This document shows, piece after piece, positions 1 through 10,300 of a DNA stretch of 64,000 nucleotides. The notes beneath the pieces are model-generated. The model saw nothing but the letters and a program-made list of their open reading frames with translations. It made no database searches and was not told the origin of the DNA. Numbering within the stretch: the first letter of the stretch is position 1; each line of letters opens with the position of its first letter. The stretch is from Scybalousia_A sp052170555 (GTDB taxonomy: Bacteria > Bacteroidota > Bacteroidia > Bacteroidales > P3): contig JBQNAI010000001.1 in NCBI GenBank assembly GCA_052170555.1, positions 186,001-250,000 on the forward strand, given 5' to 3'. Position numbers and translations under genes: made by a program.

Positions 1-1512
1 AAAAATATCTACACCTTTATCAACAGATTTTTTATCTTGATTTACAAATTGTATTCTAACGATACCGATATTATCATCTCGTCTAATTTCTTGTGGTACA
101 AATTCTATATTGTTTTGTTTATATATCCTACCAAAGAAATCATTATTGAAATTAACAATATTTCCTAATGAACGAAAATTTTCCATTAACGAATGAACAT
201 TATCTCTATTTTCTGAGACTATTTTTTGCATAATATGCATATCACCACCGCTCCATCTATAAATACTTTGTTTTATATCTCCGAAAATATAAGATGAACC
301 ATTACTCTGCAAACTTTCTTCTATTAGTCTGCGAAGATTGTTAAATGAGGATCGGTTTGTATCTTGAAATTCATCAATAAAAATATGTTCTATCCGCTGA
401 GAAATTTTTTCAAATACAAAAGGAACATCTCCTTCATTTAGTTTATTCAAAAAAAAAGCAGTATTATGGAGGACAAATATATTTTCTTTTTTTAAGATTT
501 CATTTTTGATTTGAGATATAGTATTCAGAACTCCTAATTGATAAATGTTATCATAGTAAATTTTGTTTAGTAGATAATCATTGTAATTATCATGTAAATA
601 ATTAATGATATCATCGTATTCTGGATAAACTTCTTTTAAACATTTTCGCTCTTCCAACTCTTTAATGAGAGGGATATCTGTTGGGAGTTTCTCTACATAA
701 TTATAGATACCATTTTTTCTGCCATCTTTAAAGTCTTTGGCTGATAATCCAAGTTCTTTACATTTAAAAATAAATTTATTTCTTTTCTCTATCAAAGTGT
801 TTTCAAATTGTTTTATTTCTTTTGCAAGACTATTTCTTAGTTCTTCAAGCTTGTTGATAGATAATAATTCTTCGTTGTCGCTGTTCAAGAACGTTGAAGT
901 AATTTCAGATTTAAAAGCTTCATGAACAAATTGATTCAAATTTTTTTCAATATTCCATAGTTTGCCGTCTTCAACATTTTTCACAAAAAAGTTTGTTAGC
1001 CAAGTAAGAATTCTTTGGTTGTTTGTTTCCTTTTCATTAGATCTATTTATTAAAGATTTTACAGCTAGCTCATTATACTTCTTTTCTTCCAAAGCTAAAA
1101 TATAGTTTCCTTTTATGCCTAATTCTTTTGTTAAGTTTTTTAATACTATTTGAAAGAAAGAATCTATTGTAGAAATATTAAAGAAAGAGTAATTATGAAG
1201 AATCTGTTTCAATATGGAAGCACACATCTTTTGTATTTGGATATCATTGATTGAAATTCCAGACTTTTCTTTATAAAGGCGAACAATATATTTTTTATAT
1301 CCTAATGTGTTGTTATCTTGTCTATTAGAGGCGATATTTTTCAAAACCTCCATTATGCGATCTTTCATTTCTTTTGCTGCAGCATTGGTAAAGGTTACCG
1401 CAAGTATATTCTTAAATCCGTAAATCATCGCAGTAACAATATAATTGCTAGCAAGATTAAATGTTTTGCCGCTTCCAGCTGAAGCATCGTAAATTCTGAA
1501 ATTATTTCGCAT
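1..1512 (-). CDS. UvrD/AddA-like ATP-dependent helicase (3' end beyond window)
   Basis: This is the N-terminal 504 codons of a superfamily 1 helicase. The frame is open without a stop from the ATG at 1512 down to base 1, so the C-terminus lies outside the window. Helicase motifs are in order: Walker A GSGKT at residues 13-17, the AVTFTNAAAKEM motif near 40, the Walker B block FIDEFQDT near 379-385, and GDIKQSIYRW near 405-415. In Bacteroidota such proteins usually act as the AddA/RecB-type subunit in processing double-strand breaks. Whether it has a C-terminal nuclease domain cannot be seen, so an AddA assignment is an inference and another UvrD-like helicase is possible. A TATTTTTG box sits just upstream. 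Confidence 0.85.
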   Translation of the reverse strand, partial: MRNNFRIYDASAGSGKTFNLASNYIVTAMIYGFKNILAVTFTNAAAKEMKDRIMEVLKNIASNRQDNNTLGYKKYIVRLYKEKSGISINDIQIQKMCASILKQILHNYSFFNISTIDSFFQIVLKNLTKELGIKGNYILALEEKKYNELAVKSLINRSNEKETNNQRILTWLTNFFVKNVEDGKLWNIEKNLNQFVHEAFKSEITSTFLNSDNEELLSINKLEELRNSLAKEIKQFENTLIEKRNKFIFKCKELGLSAKDFKDGRKNGIYNYVEKLPTDIPLIKELEERKCLKEVYPEYDDIINYLHDNYNDYLLNKIYYDNIYQLGVLNTISQIKNEILKKENIFVLHNTAFFLNKLNEGDVPFVFEKISQRIEHIFIDEFQDTNRSSFNNLRRLIEESLQSNGSSYIFGDIKQSIYRWSGGDMHIMQKIVSENRDNVHSLMENFRSLGNIVNFNNDFFGRIYKQNNIEFVPQEIRRDDNIGIVRIQFVNQDKKSVDKGVDIF

Positions 1513-1532
1513 AATGATACAATTTATTAATG

Positions 1533-1540
1533 CAAAAATA
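1533..1540 (-). promoter_or_regulatory. Candidate -7 box of the helicase gene
   Basis: On the minus strand this reads TATTTTTG, matching the Bacteroidetes -7 consensus TAnnTTTG, about 20 bases before the helicase start. No good -33 TTTG partner is seen at the usual distance, so the call is tentative. Confidence 0.35.
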
Positions 1541-1930
1541 ATATTTTTAGATTAAATCTTAAAAGGAAGAGTTGAAAAAACTCAAAATTTTATTTTGTGA
1601 AATTTTCTAGCTTTATATAGGATAAATATCCTTAAATTTGTTCAGGAAATCAAAAATTGAATTTAGCATAATGAAAAAATAAAAAGAAATACTATCTGAA
1701 TATAGAGTATTTTTAAATTATTAAAAAATAGAAAGATAATATAAAAACTTAATTGCTTAAACTATCTAGGAATTAGATAAAAAATTTATGTTTAGTGTTG
1801 TTATCCAAAATTTAAACTATTAATGTTAAAAAAAAGAATTCTTTTACCAATTTAGAAATCAGACTATAACTGTTGAAAATAGTTTTACGTACATTTGCTT
1901 GCAGTTAATTATCAACAGGTAAATAATAAA

Positions 1931-1973
1931 GCAAAGAGAAAAAATCTTTTTTTAAAAGACTTTTTCTCTTTGC
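1931..1973 (-). terminator. Hairpin terminator downstream of the MFS gene
   Basis: GCAAAGAGAAAAA at 1931-1943 pairs with TTTTTCTCTTTGC at 1961-1973, and the inner ATCTTTT/AAAAGAC continues the stem with one mismatch. It lies about 40 bases past the stop codon of the minus-strand MFS gene. Because A- and T-rich arms flank the loop, it could also stop plus-strand transcription. Confidence 0.65.
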
Positions 1974-2010
1974 TGCAGAAGAATGAACATACTTTATTTT
2001 CTAAACATAT

Positions 2011-3450
2011 TTATCTTTTTATATTCGGTTCTTCTAAACCTAAATGTTGTTTCTTGTCCATTATCTTCAAATAAATTGCAATAATTAGTGCCAATACGCC
2101 GAAACTTGCAAATAAAATTAGAGGCATCGTGTAATCGTATGGTATGAATTCAGCATTATTTACTTTCGCCACCAAAACCTCAGGATTGTTGGCATTGGAA
2201 GAGTCAAGGACACTGCCTATGAGTATTGGAACGAAGCAAAGACCTACATTTTGTACCCAAAAGATTAGAGAATATGCACTACCCAAATAGCGTGGATCCA
2301 TAATTTTTGGAACGCTTGGCCACAGAGCAGCAGGGACCAAGGCGAACGATACTCCTAAAACTACTATTGTTGCATAAGCTATAAATTTACTATGTGTTGC
2401 AGGAAGTATAAAAGCAAATATTAGATGACATATGATCAACAGTAGAGCCCCGAATATTAGCATTGTTGCTCCTCTACCTTTTCTATCAAGAAAGTTTCCT
2501 AAAAATGGAGTTATGATAGCTGCACCGATAGGGAACCAACGAAAGATGTTTGAAGCCTCTTGTGGTGTCATATTTCCTATGTTGCACTGTAACATATTTG
2601 CTCCGTAACGTTGAAAAGGGAATATCGCAGAATAGTAAAGTACGCAAAGTAAGGCAACGATCCAAAAAGTTTGAGACGAAAGTATTTTACCAATATCGCT
2701 CACTTTGAACTCCTCTTCGTTTGTTCCTTCCGACTTTGCTTTATCTGTTAATTGTCTATCAAAATTTTTGTCCATAATACAAAAAACTAAGAAGAAAATA
2801 AGACCTATAAGGAGCAAACAGGTGCAAAACGCAACAGAAGCAACAATTGTTGGACTACCGAACAAACTTTTACCAAGGTGAACAGCAATCCAAGGAGATA
2901 AAGAAAAAATAGCAAATACACCGACACGAGCAATAGCCATTTCCAATCCCATGGCTAGAGCCATCTCCTTACCCTCAAACCATTTAGCGATAGCACGAGA
3001 AACGGTAATACCTGCCATTTCACATCCACAACCAAAAATCATAAAACCGAGTGCTGCCATTTTTGCACTACCAGGCATCGTTGTCCACCAAGAGTCTAAC
3101 CATTCATTAACTATTGTTGACTGGAACCAATTGCTTACAGCTATAAATTTGATGCATGCACCAACAAACATTAGTGATGCCGATAACGTACCTGTAAAAC
3201 GTATCCCACATTTGTCCAGAATAATGCCTGCGATAATGAGAAAACCGCAAACGTTAAGAATGTATTCACCTGCCGCATAAGTACCAAATGTAGTGGGGGA
3301 CCATCCTCTTTCCGTCTCTATCATACTTTGGAGCGGAGACATTAGGTCTACGAACATGTATCCGAAAAACATCATCAAGGCGATGAGTATCAGAGCTGTC
3401 CAACGCATTGCAGGACTGTCATTGATTAACTTTTGAATTTTTTCTGTCAT
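2011..3450 (-). CDS. Major facilitator superfamily (MFS) transporter
   Basis: A 479-aa inner-membrane protein with about 12 hydrophobic segments, the standard MFS size. The loop between helices 2 and 3 carries LDKCGIRF (about 79-86), and the matching loop in the second half carries GNFLDRKGRGATM; both resemble the MFS G-x-x-x-D-R/K-x-G-R signature. A charged central loop (DRQLTDKAKSEGTNEEE) separates the two six-helix halves. Substrate cannot be read from the sequence; the family covers organic anions, sugars, peptides and drugs. The gene stands alone, with a promoter at 3482-3509 and a terminator at 1931-1973, and is divergent from secDF. Confidence 0.85.
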   Translation of the reverse strand: MTEKIQKLINDSPAMRWTALILIALMMFFGYMFVDLMSPLQSMIETERGWSPTTFGTYAAGEYILNVCGFLIIAGIILDKCGIRFTGTLSASLMFVGACIKFIAVSNWFQSTIVNEWLDSWWTTMPGSAKMAALGFMIFGCGCEMAGITVSRAIAKWFEGKEMALAMGLEMAIARVGVFAIFSLSPWIAVHLGKSLFGSPTIVASVAFCTCLLLIGLIFFLVFCIMDKNFDRQLTDKAKSEGTNEEEFKVSDIGKILSSQTFWIVALLCVLYYSAIFPFQRYGANMLQCNIGNMTPQEASNIFRWFPIGAAIITPFLGNFLDRKGRGATMLIFGALLLIICHLIFAFILPATHSKFIAYATIVVLGVSFALVPAALWPSVPKIMDPRYLGSAYSLIFWVQNVGLCFVPILIGSVLDSSNANNPEVLVAKVNNAEFIPYDYTMPLILFASFGVLALIIAIYLKIMDKKQHLGLEEPNIKR

Positions 3451-3481
3451 ATTTATAAAGGTTTTAAATGATTTCGGGTTG

Positions 3482-3509
3482 CAAAGATATTATTTCTTTG
3501 TTATACAAA
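3482..3509 (-). promoter_or_regulatory. Promoter of the MFS gene
   Basis: On the minus strand TTTG (3509-3506) and TATCTTTG (3489-3482) are 16 bases apart, a near match to the Bacteroidetes sigma-ABfr consensus. Transcription would start near 3475, leaving a leader of about 25 bases before the ATG at 3450. Confidence 0.6.
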
Positions 3510-3849
3510 TTTAGTTTTTTTAATTTTTTTTGATTTCGGTTAAGAATTTCTTGTAATAAAAAAGCTTTGTCTTTGCATAATTTAAATCAAATGCAATGTT
3601 GATAATTTCTTTTCAAAAAATAATTTTTTGAAGTGGGACTTTGTTTCTCTAAGATGGCATGTATTTTTCTTGTTTTGCAATATAAGTTTTTGGGATATCG
3701 ACGTAAGAAAGTTGTAATTAAATATGTCATAAATGCTTTATTAAAGGAGATATAGATAAATGTAGAAATAAAAATAAAGAATTTGTTTTCAATAAATTAA
3801 CATTTAAATTGTATTTTTTACCAAAAAAAAGAATGAAGAAATTATGCCA

Positions 3850-3873
3850 TTTGTAAATAAAATTCTAACTTTG
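3850..3873 (+). promoter_or_regulatory. Candidate secDF promoter
   Basis: TAACTTTG at 3866-3873 matches the TAnnTTTG box. TTTG at 3850-3853 is a possible -33 element, though the 12-base gap is shorter than usual. The leader to the ATG at 3921 would be about 40 bases. Confidence 0.5.
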
Positions 3874-3920
3874 CAACTTTGAAAAAGTAGTGAAAATTAA
3901 TAAAATTTTAATGAAGATAT

Positions 3921-6900
3921 ATGAAGAACAAGGGTGCTATTAGAGTTATTGCCATAGTGTTTGCTCTGATTTGTATATACCAACTGTCTTTTACCTATTT
4001 CTCCAAGCAAGTGGAATCTCAGGCAAGAGAATATGCGACAAATCAATTCGCAAAAGATATGGCCAGAAAGCTATCAGGAGGTAATGAGCTTCGCTATCAA
4101 GAGATTTTTGATTCTATTTCTAGTGCAAGGGAAAATGCTTATCTGGATTCCATCTCGGAACAACCAGTTTATAATTTTTTACTTATGCGTAAGTTTACTT
4201 ACAAGGAGTGTAAGGCAAGAGAAATTAATTTAGGACTGGATTTGAAAGGTGGTATGAATGTGATGATGGAAGTTTCTACTGTGGATGTTATTAAAAATTT
4301 GGCAATAAATCCTAATGATCCGTCATTAGTTTCGTTGATAGACAAGGCTGGTATTATTCACCGTTCAGAAGGCGGTAAATATATAGATTGTTTTGAGAGA
4401 GTAGTTAATGAAGGTAACGCTAAACGTAAAATAGACCTTTCTTCCTTTTTTAGAGTTAAGTTGCAAGAGAAGGGAATTACTGCAACATCATCTAATTCTC
4501 AAGTTATAAGTGCTATTAGAACTGAATGTACAGACTCATACGAAAGAACTTTTCAGGTTTTGTCTAAGCGTATAGACAAATTTGGAGTTGCTCAGCCCAC
4601 CATACAAAAATTGGATCAATCGGAAAGAATCGCAATAGAGCTTCCCGGTATCAAGAATCCTCAGAGGGTTGCAAATTTATTGGAAGGTACTGCTCAGTTA
4701 CAGTTTTGGTTAGTAGAAAAAGATTTAAACAAGGCATATAAAGCTCTACAGGATGCTGATGAATGGTTGGCAGCGGTTAGTGTGAGTAAGTCATCACGGG
4801 GAGCTGAAGAATCAACCACAGAGACGTTTAGTGAGCTCACTCAGGATGAATTTACAGGTAGAGATACTGTCTCAGTCAAGCAAAAAACTTATCCATTGAT
4901 ATCTTTATTTTCTTCTTTCGGAAATCCTCAAGTAACTTTGGCTGTCGGTACGGCGTCTGTTACGAATAAAGATGAGATTACAAAACTGTTAAGAGAGTGT
5001 AAGGTACTTCCCAAAGACTTGATGTTCTTGTGGAGTGCTAAACCTATAGGTAAAACAAATCAATATGAACTTTACGCAATTCATTTGGACAAGAGCAAGA
5101 CTGCGTTATTGGATGGTGATGTTATATCTGATGCAAAGGATGATTTCAATCAGCAGGGAAGACCTGTTGTTACTATGGTTATGAAGAGTGAGGCAGCTAG
5201 TAAATGGGCGAAGATAACGGCAAATCATAAAGGGGAATGTATTGCAATCGTTCTGGACAGTGTTGTTTACTCTGCTCCACGTGTTAGTAATGAAATTACA
5301 GGTGGACATTCTGAGATTTCAGGTTCATTTACAGTTGATGAAACAAAGGATTTATCCAATATATTAAAGTCAGGTAAATTGACTGCACCTGCTAAAATAG
5401 TGCAGGAATCGGTTGTTGGACCTACACTTGGTGAAGAATCCATTAGAGCCGGAATGCTTTCTTTCCTGTTTGCGTTCATACTTGTTCTTATATATATGCT
5501 ATTTTTTTACAGTACTGCTGGGATTGCAGCCTGTGTTGCATTAGTTTGTAATCTATTTTTCTTATTTGGGGTATTGGCTTCATTGGGGGCAGTATTGACT
5601 TTGCCAGGTATAGCAGGTATCGTCTTGACTATGGGTATGGCTGTCGATGCTAATGTTATTATCAATGAACGAGTAAAAGAGGAAATATTGAAAGGTAAGA
5701 CTATTGGTTCAGCTATATCAGATGGTTATAAAGTTGCTTACTCGGCTATTATAGATGGTAATCTTACCACATTGCTTACAGGTATAGTATTAGCTTATTT
5801 TGGTAGTGGTCCTGTGCAAGGTTTTGCTATTACGTTGTGTATAGGTATCTTAACTTCATTGTTTTGCGGTATATTTATATCAAGATTGGTTTTGGAGATT
5901 TTATTGAACCGTAAGGGAGAAAAGAAACACAGTATCGCATTTTATACAAAATTTACTCATCATTTTTTGGAAAAACCTAGTGTTAATTTTGTAGGAACAC
6001 ATAAGAAACAACTAATAGTTGTGACTATTTTAGGATTGGTAGCAATATTCTCTTTAACTTTTAAAGGCTTAGAGATGGGTGTAGATTTTGCTGGCGGAAG
6101 AACTTATGTAATTCGTTTTGATCAAGATGTTACTCCGGAAAAAGTTAAAGCGTCCTTGACAAAAGAATTTGGATCTACTCCGGAAGTTAAGACGTATGGA
6201 CCCAACTATCAAGTGAAGGTTACAACTGATTATAAGGTAAAAGAGGATAGTGAAGAAATCAAAAAAGAGGTCATTTCTAAGTTGTTTAATGGAACAAAAG
6301 GTTTATTTAGGGATAAAGCTATGACAGAAAGGAAATTCCAATCTACGGAAACTTCGCCATTAGGAATTATTAGTTCCGAGCAGGTTGGACCTACCATGGC
6401 AGAGGATATTCAGCAGTCAGCAATCATTGCTGTCATTGTATCTTTGATATTGATATTTATTTATGTTGCAATTAGATTTAACAAATGGCAGTATGGTTTA
6501 GCAGGTTTGGCTTCATTATCTTTTGATGCATTGATCACTATTGGAGCTTTTTCTCTCTTTAATAAAATACTTCCTTTTACACTAGAGGTTGATCAAAACT
6601 TTGTTGCAGTTGTATTAACAGTAATAGGCTATTCTATCAACGATACTGTTATTGTGTTTGATAGAGTTAGAGAGAATGTTAAACTATTCCCTAAGGAGGA
6701 GTATGGAAAATTGATGAATGATGCGATGAATCAAACATTAAGTAGAACATTTAATACACTAGGAACTACGTTGTTGACTTTACTTGTTATATTTTTGTTC
6801 GGTGGTGATGGGTTAAGAGGATTTTCTTTTGCATTGCTGGTAGGTATAGTAGCTGGATGTTTTGCCTCACTTTGTGTCGCTTGTCCGACAGCATATTATC

Positions 6901-6935
6901 TGATAACAAAAAAAGCAGATAAAGTGACAAAATGA
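3921..6935 (+). CDS. secDF: Protein translocase subunit SecDF (fused SecD-SecF)
   Basis: A 1004-aa fusion of SecD and SecF, the usual form in Bacteroidota. SecDF uses the proton gradient to help pull exported proteins through the SecYEG channel. The SecD half has the N-terminal membrane anchor, the NLGLDLKGG motif near residue 103, a long periplasmic domain, and VGPTLGEESIRAG before its helix bundle (about 495-660). The SecF half begins near 690, with GVDFAGGRTY near 720, VGPTMAEDIQQSA near 820 and YSINDTVIVFDR near 903. The start at 3921 follows a TAACTTTG promoter box. The next gene starts four bases after the stop, so the two are probably co-transcribed. Confidence 0.95.
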   Translation: MKNKGAIRVIAIVFALICIYQLSFTYFSKQVESQAREYATNQFAKDMARKLSGGNELRYQEIFDSISSARENAYLDSISEQPVYNFLLMRKFTYKECKAREINLGLDLKGGMNVMMEVSTVDVIKNLAINPNDPSLVSLIDKAGIIHRSEGGKYIDCFERVVNEGNAKRKIDLSSFFRVKLQEKGITATSSNSQVISAIRTECTDSYERTFQVLSKRIDKFGVAQPTIQKLDQSERIAIELPGIKNPQRVANLLEGTAQLQFWLVEKDLNKAYKALQDADEWLAAVSVSKSSRGAEESTTETFSELTQDEFTGRDTVSVKQKTYPLISLFSSFGNPQVTLAVGTASVTNKDEITKLLRECKVLPKDLMFLWSAKPIGKTNQYELYAIHLDKSKTALLDGDVISDAKDDFNQQGRPVVTMVMKSEAASKWAKITANHKGECIAIVLDSVVYSAPRVSNEITGGHSEISGSFTVDETKDLSNILKSGKLTAPAKIVQESVVGPTLGEESIRAGMLSFLFAFILVLIYMLFFYSTAGIAACVALVCNLFFLFGVLASLGAVLTLPGIAGIVLTMGMAVDANVIINERVKEEILKGKTIGSAISDGYKVAYSAIIDGNLTTLLTGIVLAYFGSGPVQGFAITLCIGILTSLFCGIFISRLVLEILLNRKGEKKHSIAFYTKFTHHFLEKPSVNFVGTHKKQLIVVTILGLVAIFSLTFKGLEMGVDFAGGRTYVIRFDQDVTPEKVKASLTKEFGSTPEVKTYGPNYQVKVTTDYKVKEDSEEIKKEVISKLFNGTKGLFRDKAMTERKFQSTETSPLGIISSEQVGPTMAEDIQQSAIIAVIVSLILIFIYVAIRFNKWQYGLAGLASLSFDALITIGAFSLFNKILPFTLEVDQNFVAVVLTVIGYSINDTVIVFDRVRENVKLFPKEEYGKLMNDAMNQTLSRTFNTLGTTLLTLLVIFLFGGDGLRGFSFALLVGIVAGCFASLCVACPTAYYLITKKADKVTK

Positions 6936-6939
6936 ACGG

Positions 6940-7305
6940 ATGTTTCTAAGTAAATTCCATGTAATATTTGTTAGGATGAAAGGTTTATTTATAATAATAT
7001 CAGTGTTATGGGCAATTTCTTTTTTATTTAAAGTTAGAAAGGAGACGCAGATTCTAAAAGATAAAAAGGAAGTGATTGAAAAGAATGATGATGTTTCTGT
7101 ATTTAATAGTGATATATCTAAAACATATGTGAATATTAAAGATCAGATGAATATTAAAAATAATGAAACTTTCAACAAATATAAAAATGAAACAAAAACT
7201 AAAAAGGAATATAAGAAAGATTTGAAGCAGATAAATAGAGAAGAATTTAGTGTAAGGAAGGCTATTATTTATTCTGCAATTTTGAACAAACCTTATAATT
7301 GGTAA
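6940..7305 (+). CDS. Small single-pass membrane protein downstream of secDF, function unknown
   Basis: A 121-aa lysine-rich protein with one hydrophobic segment at about residues 14-27 followed by a charged, probably coiled region with many K, E, D and N residues. The end reads RKAIIYSAILNKPY. I do not recognise a named family. The ATG at 6940 lies four bases after the secDF stop, and an internal ATG at 6976 (Met13, just before the hydrophobic segment) is an equally plausible start. It sits between secDF and the receptor gene with only 19 bases to the latter, so it is likely part of the same transcript. A link to Sec export is inference from position only. Confidence 0.7.
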   Translation: MFLSKFHVIFVRMKGLFIIISVLWAISFLFKVRKETQILKDKKEVIEKNDDVSVFNSDISKTYVNIKDQMNIKNNETFNKYKNETKTKKEYKKDLKQINREEFSVRKAIIYSAILNKPYNW

Positions 7306-7324
7306 AAAAAATATTAAACATTAT

Positions 7325-10300
7325 ATGAGTATGCTTAAGAGAATATTAATTACGATGGGGCTGTTAATAACAGCCAATTTGGTGATTGGACAGGGCATGT
7401 TAACCGGTACGATTACTGATGCGAAAACAGGAGAACCCCTACCGTTTGTTAATGTAATTGTAACTCAAAATGGACAGCAGATGGGTGGTGCAACGACTGA
7501 CATAAATGGAGAATTTCAGATAAAGCAGTTAACACCTGGAACTTATGATATGCAGGCTTCGTTTGTGGGGTACAAATCAGTCATTAAAACAGGAATCAAT
7601 GTTAAAGCCTCTGGCCAAACTAGGGAAGGAGATGTAAAGTTAGAAGCTACGGCAGATATGCTGGATCAGGTGGATATAGTTACACAGGCGGTGCCTTTAA
7701 TAGATGTGGGTAGCTCAGAATCGGGTAGACGTCTTTCAGCAGATGAAATAGGTAAGCTGTCAGCTAATTCTGTCGAGGGAATTGTAGCATCAGTTGGGGG
7801 AATTGTTGATAATGGAGATGGAAGCATAGGTAGTGCTAGAGGTGAATCCAATATGCAAAGTTATGTAAATGGAGCTAAAAGATCTGGGGCTAATATACCT
7901 AAATCTGCGATTCAGGAAATACAGGTAATATTAGGAGGAACTCCGGCAAGTATAGGAGAGGCTATCGGAGGAACCACGAGTATCACACTAAAACCACCTC
8001 AAAATAAACTGGAAGGCCTGATTTCTTATCGTACATCGGAACCTTTTGATACTAGGGGATATCATAGGGGAGAATTTTATTTGACAGGTCCTATTATTAC
8101 GAAGGAAGATACATCTACTGGTGCAAGAAAGACTATCTTGGGTTATCGTTTGAGTGGATTTGACTCTTATATCCATGATCCGTATAGGAGACCTAAGGAT
8201 AGAAGGTACTTTATGGCTTATGATGATGTCCGTGAAATTGTAGGACAAAATCCTTTACGTTTGGATCCTACTACTGGGTCTATTCAATACGCTGCATCAT
8301 ATTTAACAGCCAAGGATTTTAGAAGAGTGGGTCGTAAACCAAATCTGTGGTCAAATACTTTTTATTTAGAAGGAGGTTTGGATTTTAGACCGACTTCTAC
8401 TACAGCCTTGAAGATAAATGGGGAGTACATATACAGTGTAGGTAAAAATGGCAGTCTTGCTGCTATGTTGCTGGATAATGAAAACAACAGTGAGACCAAA
8501 AGTAATAGTTTCCAAATAATGGCGAATCTTACGCAAAAATTATCTTCTAACGAAGGTAGTAGTAAGATAAAAGATGTTATATTTGACATCTTGGGTTCTT
8601 ATCAACGCCAGTATTCAGAAACTTACAATCAAAACTTTAAGGATGACTATTTTAGATATGGACATGTTGGGATATTTCAAACTCATAAAAGACCAACATA
8701 TGCTTTAACGAAAATGGATATAGATGGAGATGGTTTGGAGGAATATGTTTATCAACAAAATGGTTGGTTAGATTATGGGGTTGATTTCACTCCTTCTAAT
8801 GATAATCCAGGTCTGGCAGCCTACACGTCTCAATTATATAATGATCCGATGTTTGCTAATTATCGTTCATCTTTGATTAACTATGTTAATATTCGTTCTT
8901 TGTATGGATTAGTCAATGGAGACACTCCTGGAGGAATTTATGGTATGTACACTAATGTTGGAGTTCCTTCCACTTCGTATTCCAAATCAGAGTTGCAATC
9001 CATTTATGCTGCTGCAAAGATAACTGCAAGTCTTGGTAGACATTCTTTGGAATTAGGTTTTCAATATGATCAGCAAATAGTTAGGTCTTATAGTTTGGCA
9101 GCTGGAAGTCTATGGTCTTTAATGAAGCAACAGGCAAATCAGCACATATTATATAGGGATTTAGAGAATCCTATCATAGACTACAGTGGATTTTATCCTA
9201 TTGTTAGTTACGAAAGGAATTTTGATGCAGGTTCTCAGACTTATTTTGATAAGCAATTTAGACAGAGGTATAATTTATCAGGGACAGAATATATTGATAT
9301 TGATAGTTATGATCCATCCAAATTTTCTATAGATATGTTTTCTGCGGATGAGCTTTACAATGCAGGTAATTCAATTGTTTCGTTTTTAGGATATGACTAT
9401 ACGGGAAAGAAACTTACCGGTAAAACATCCTTACAAGATTATTTTAATGGGACTAATGGTAATAGACAGTTGGGAGCATGGCAGCCCATATACATGGCAG
9501 GATATATTCAGGATCAATTCTATTTTCGTGATTTGATTTTTAATATAGGTGTTCGTGTGGATAGATATGATGGTAATCAAATGGGTCTGAAAGATCCCTA
9601 TTTGTTATATAGTTCATATACAGTTGCAGATTTAGAAGCGAATGGTAGGACAGATATTCCTGCAGGTGTTCCTAAAGATGCCGTTGTTTATGTAAATACA
9701 TTAAACAGCAGTTTAAGTAATAATTTTACGGGAGTTCAAATTACTGGTTATCGTTCTGGTGAAGGTTCTGCTTCTACGTGGTATGCAGCAAGTGGAGAAA
9801 TTGTTTCGGATCCCAATAAAGTTATGGGGGCATCTGGACAGCCTCTTCCTTTTAGAAAAGGTGTATTAGAGGATACTGGACTTCCTAAGAATATTAGTGC
9901 TGATGCTTTTAAAGATTATGAACCACAAATTGTAGCTATGCCTCGTATAGCATTTTCTTTTCCCGTTTCAGACAGATCGGAGTTTAAAGCATCTTATGAC
10001 ATTATTGCTCGTAGACCTAGTGATGCAGCTTGGATGGCAAGTTATTCAAGTTATTTGTTCATGGAAAAGATGGATGGAAGAGCATTAACAAATCCTAATC
10101 TTAAACCAGAGAAAATTACTAATTATGAGTTAGGTTTTCAACAGGTTTTATCTGAGAGTTCTGCCCTTTCCATTTCTGCTTACTATAAACAAACTAGAGA
10201 TTTGATTAATTTGGTTCAATATACTGGAGCAGACCCTACAACTATGTATTATTCTTACGATAACCAAGATTTTAGAACAACCAAGGGATTAACTATTGCT

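Larger units (their letters stand above)
1513..2010. other. AT-rich intergenic gap between helicase and MFS genes
   Basis: About 500 bases without a supported gene. It holds the candidate -7 box of the helicase gene at one end, the MFS terminator hairpin at 1931-1973, and an isolated plus-strand promoter-like pair (TTG at 1873-1875, TACATTTG at 1890-1897). The rest is AT-rich sequence in which I see nothing further. Confidence 0.6.
3451..3920. other. Divergent intergenic region between MFS and secDF
   Basis: 470 AT-rich bases between divergent genes. It holds the MFS promoter (3482-3509), a candidate secDF promoter (3850-3873), and at 3631-3639 the word AAGTGGGAC, which resembles the short repeats at 26352-26410 and 45554-45595. 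No open frame here looks like a gene. Confidence 0.6.
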
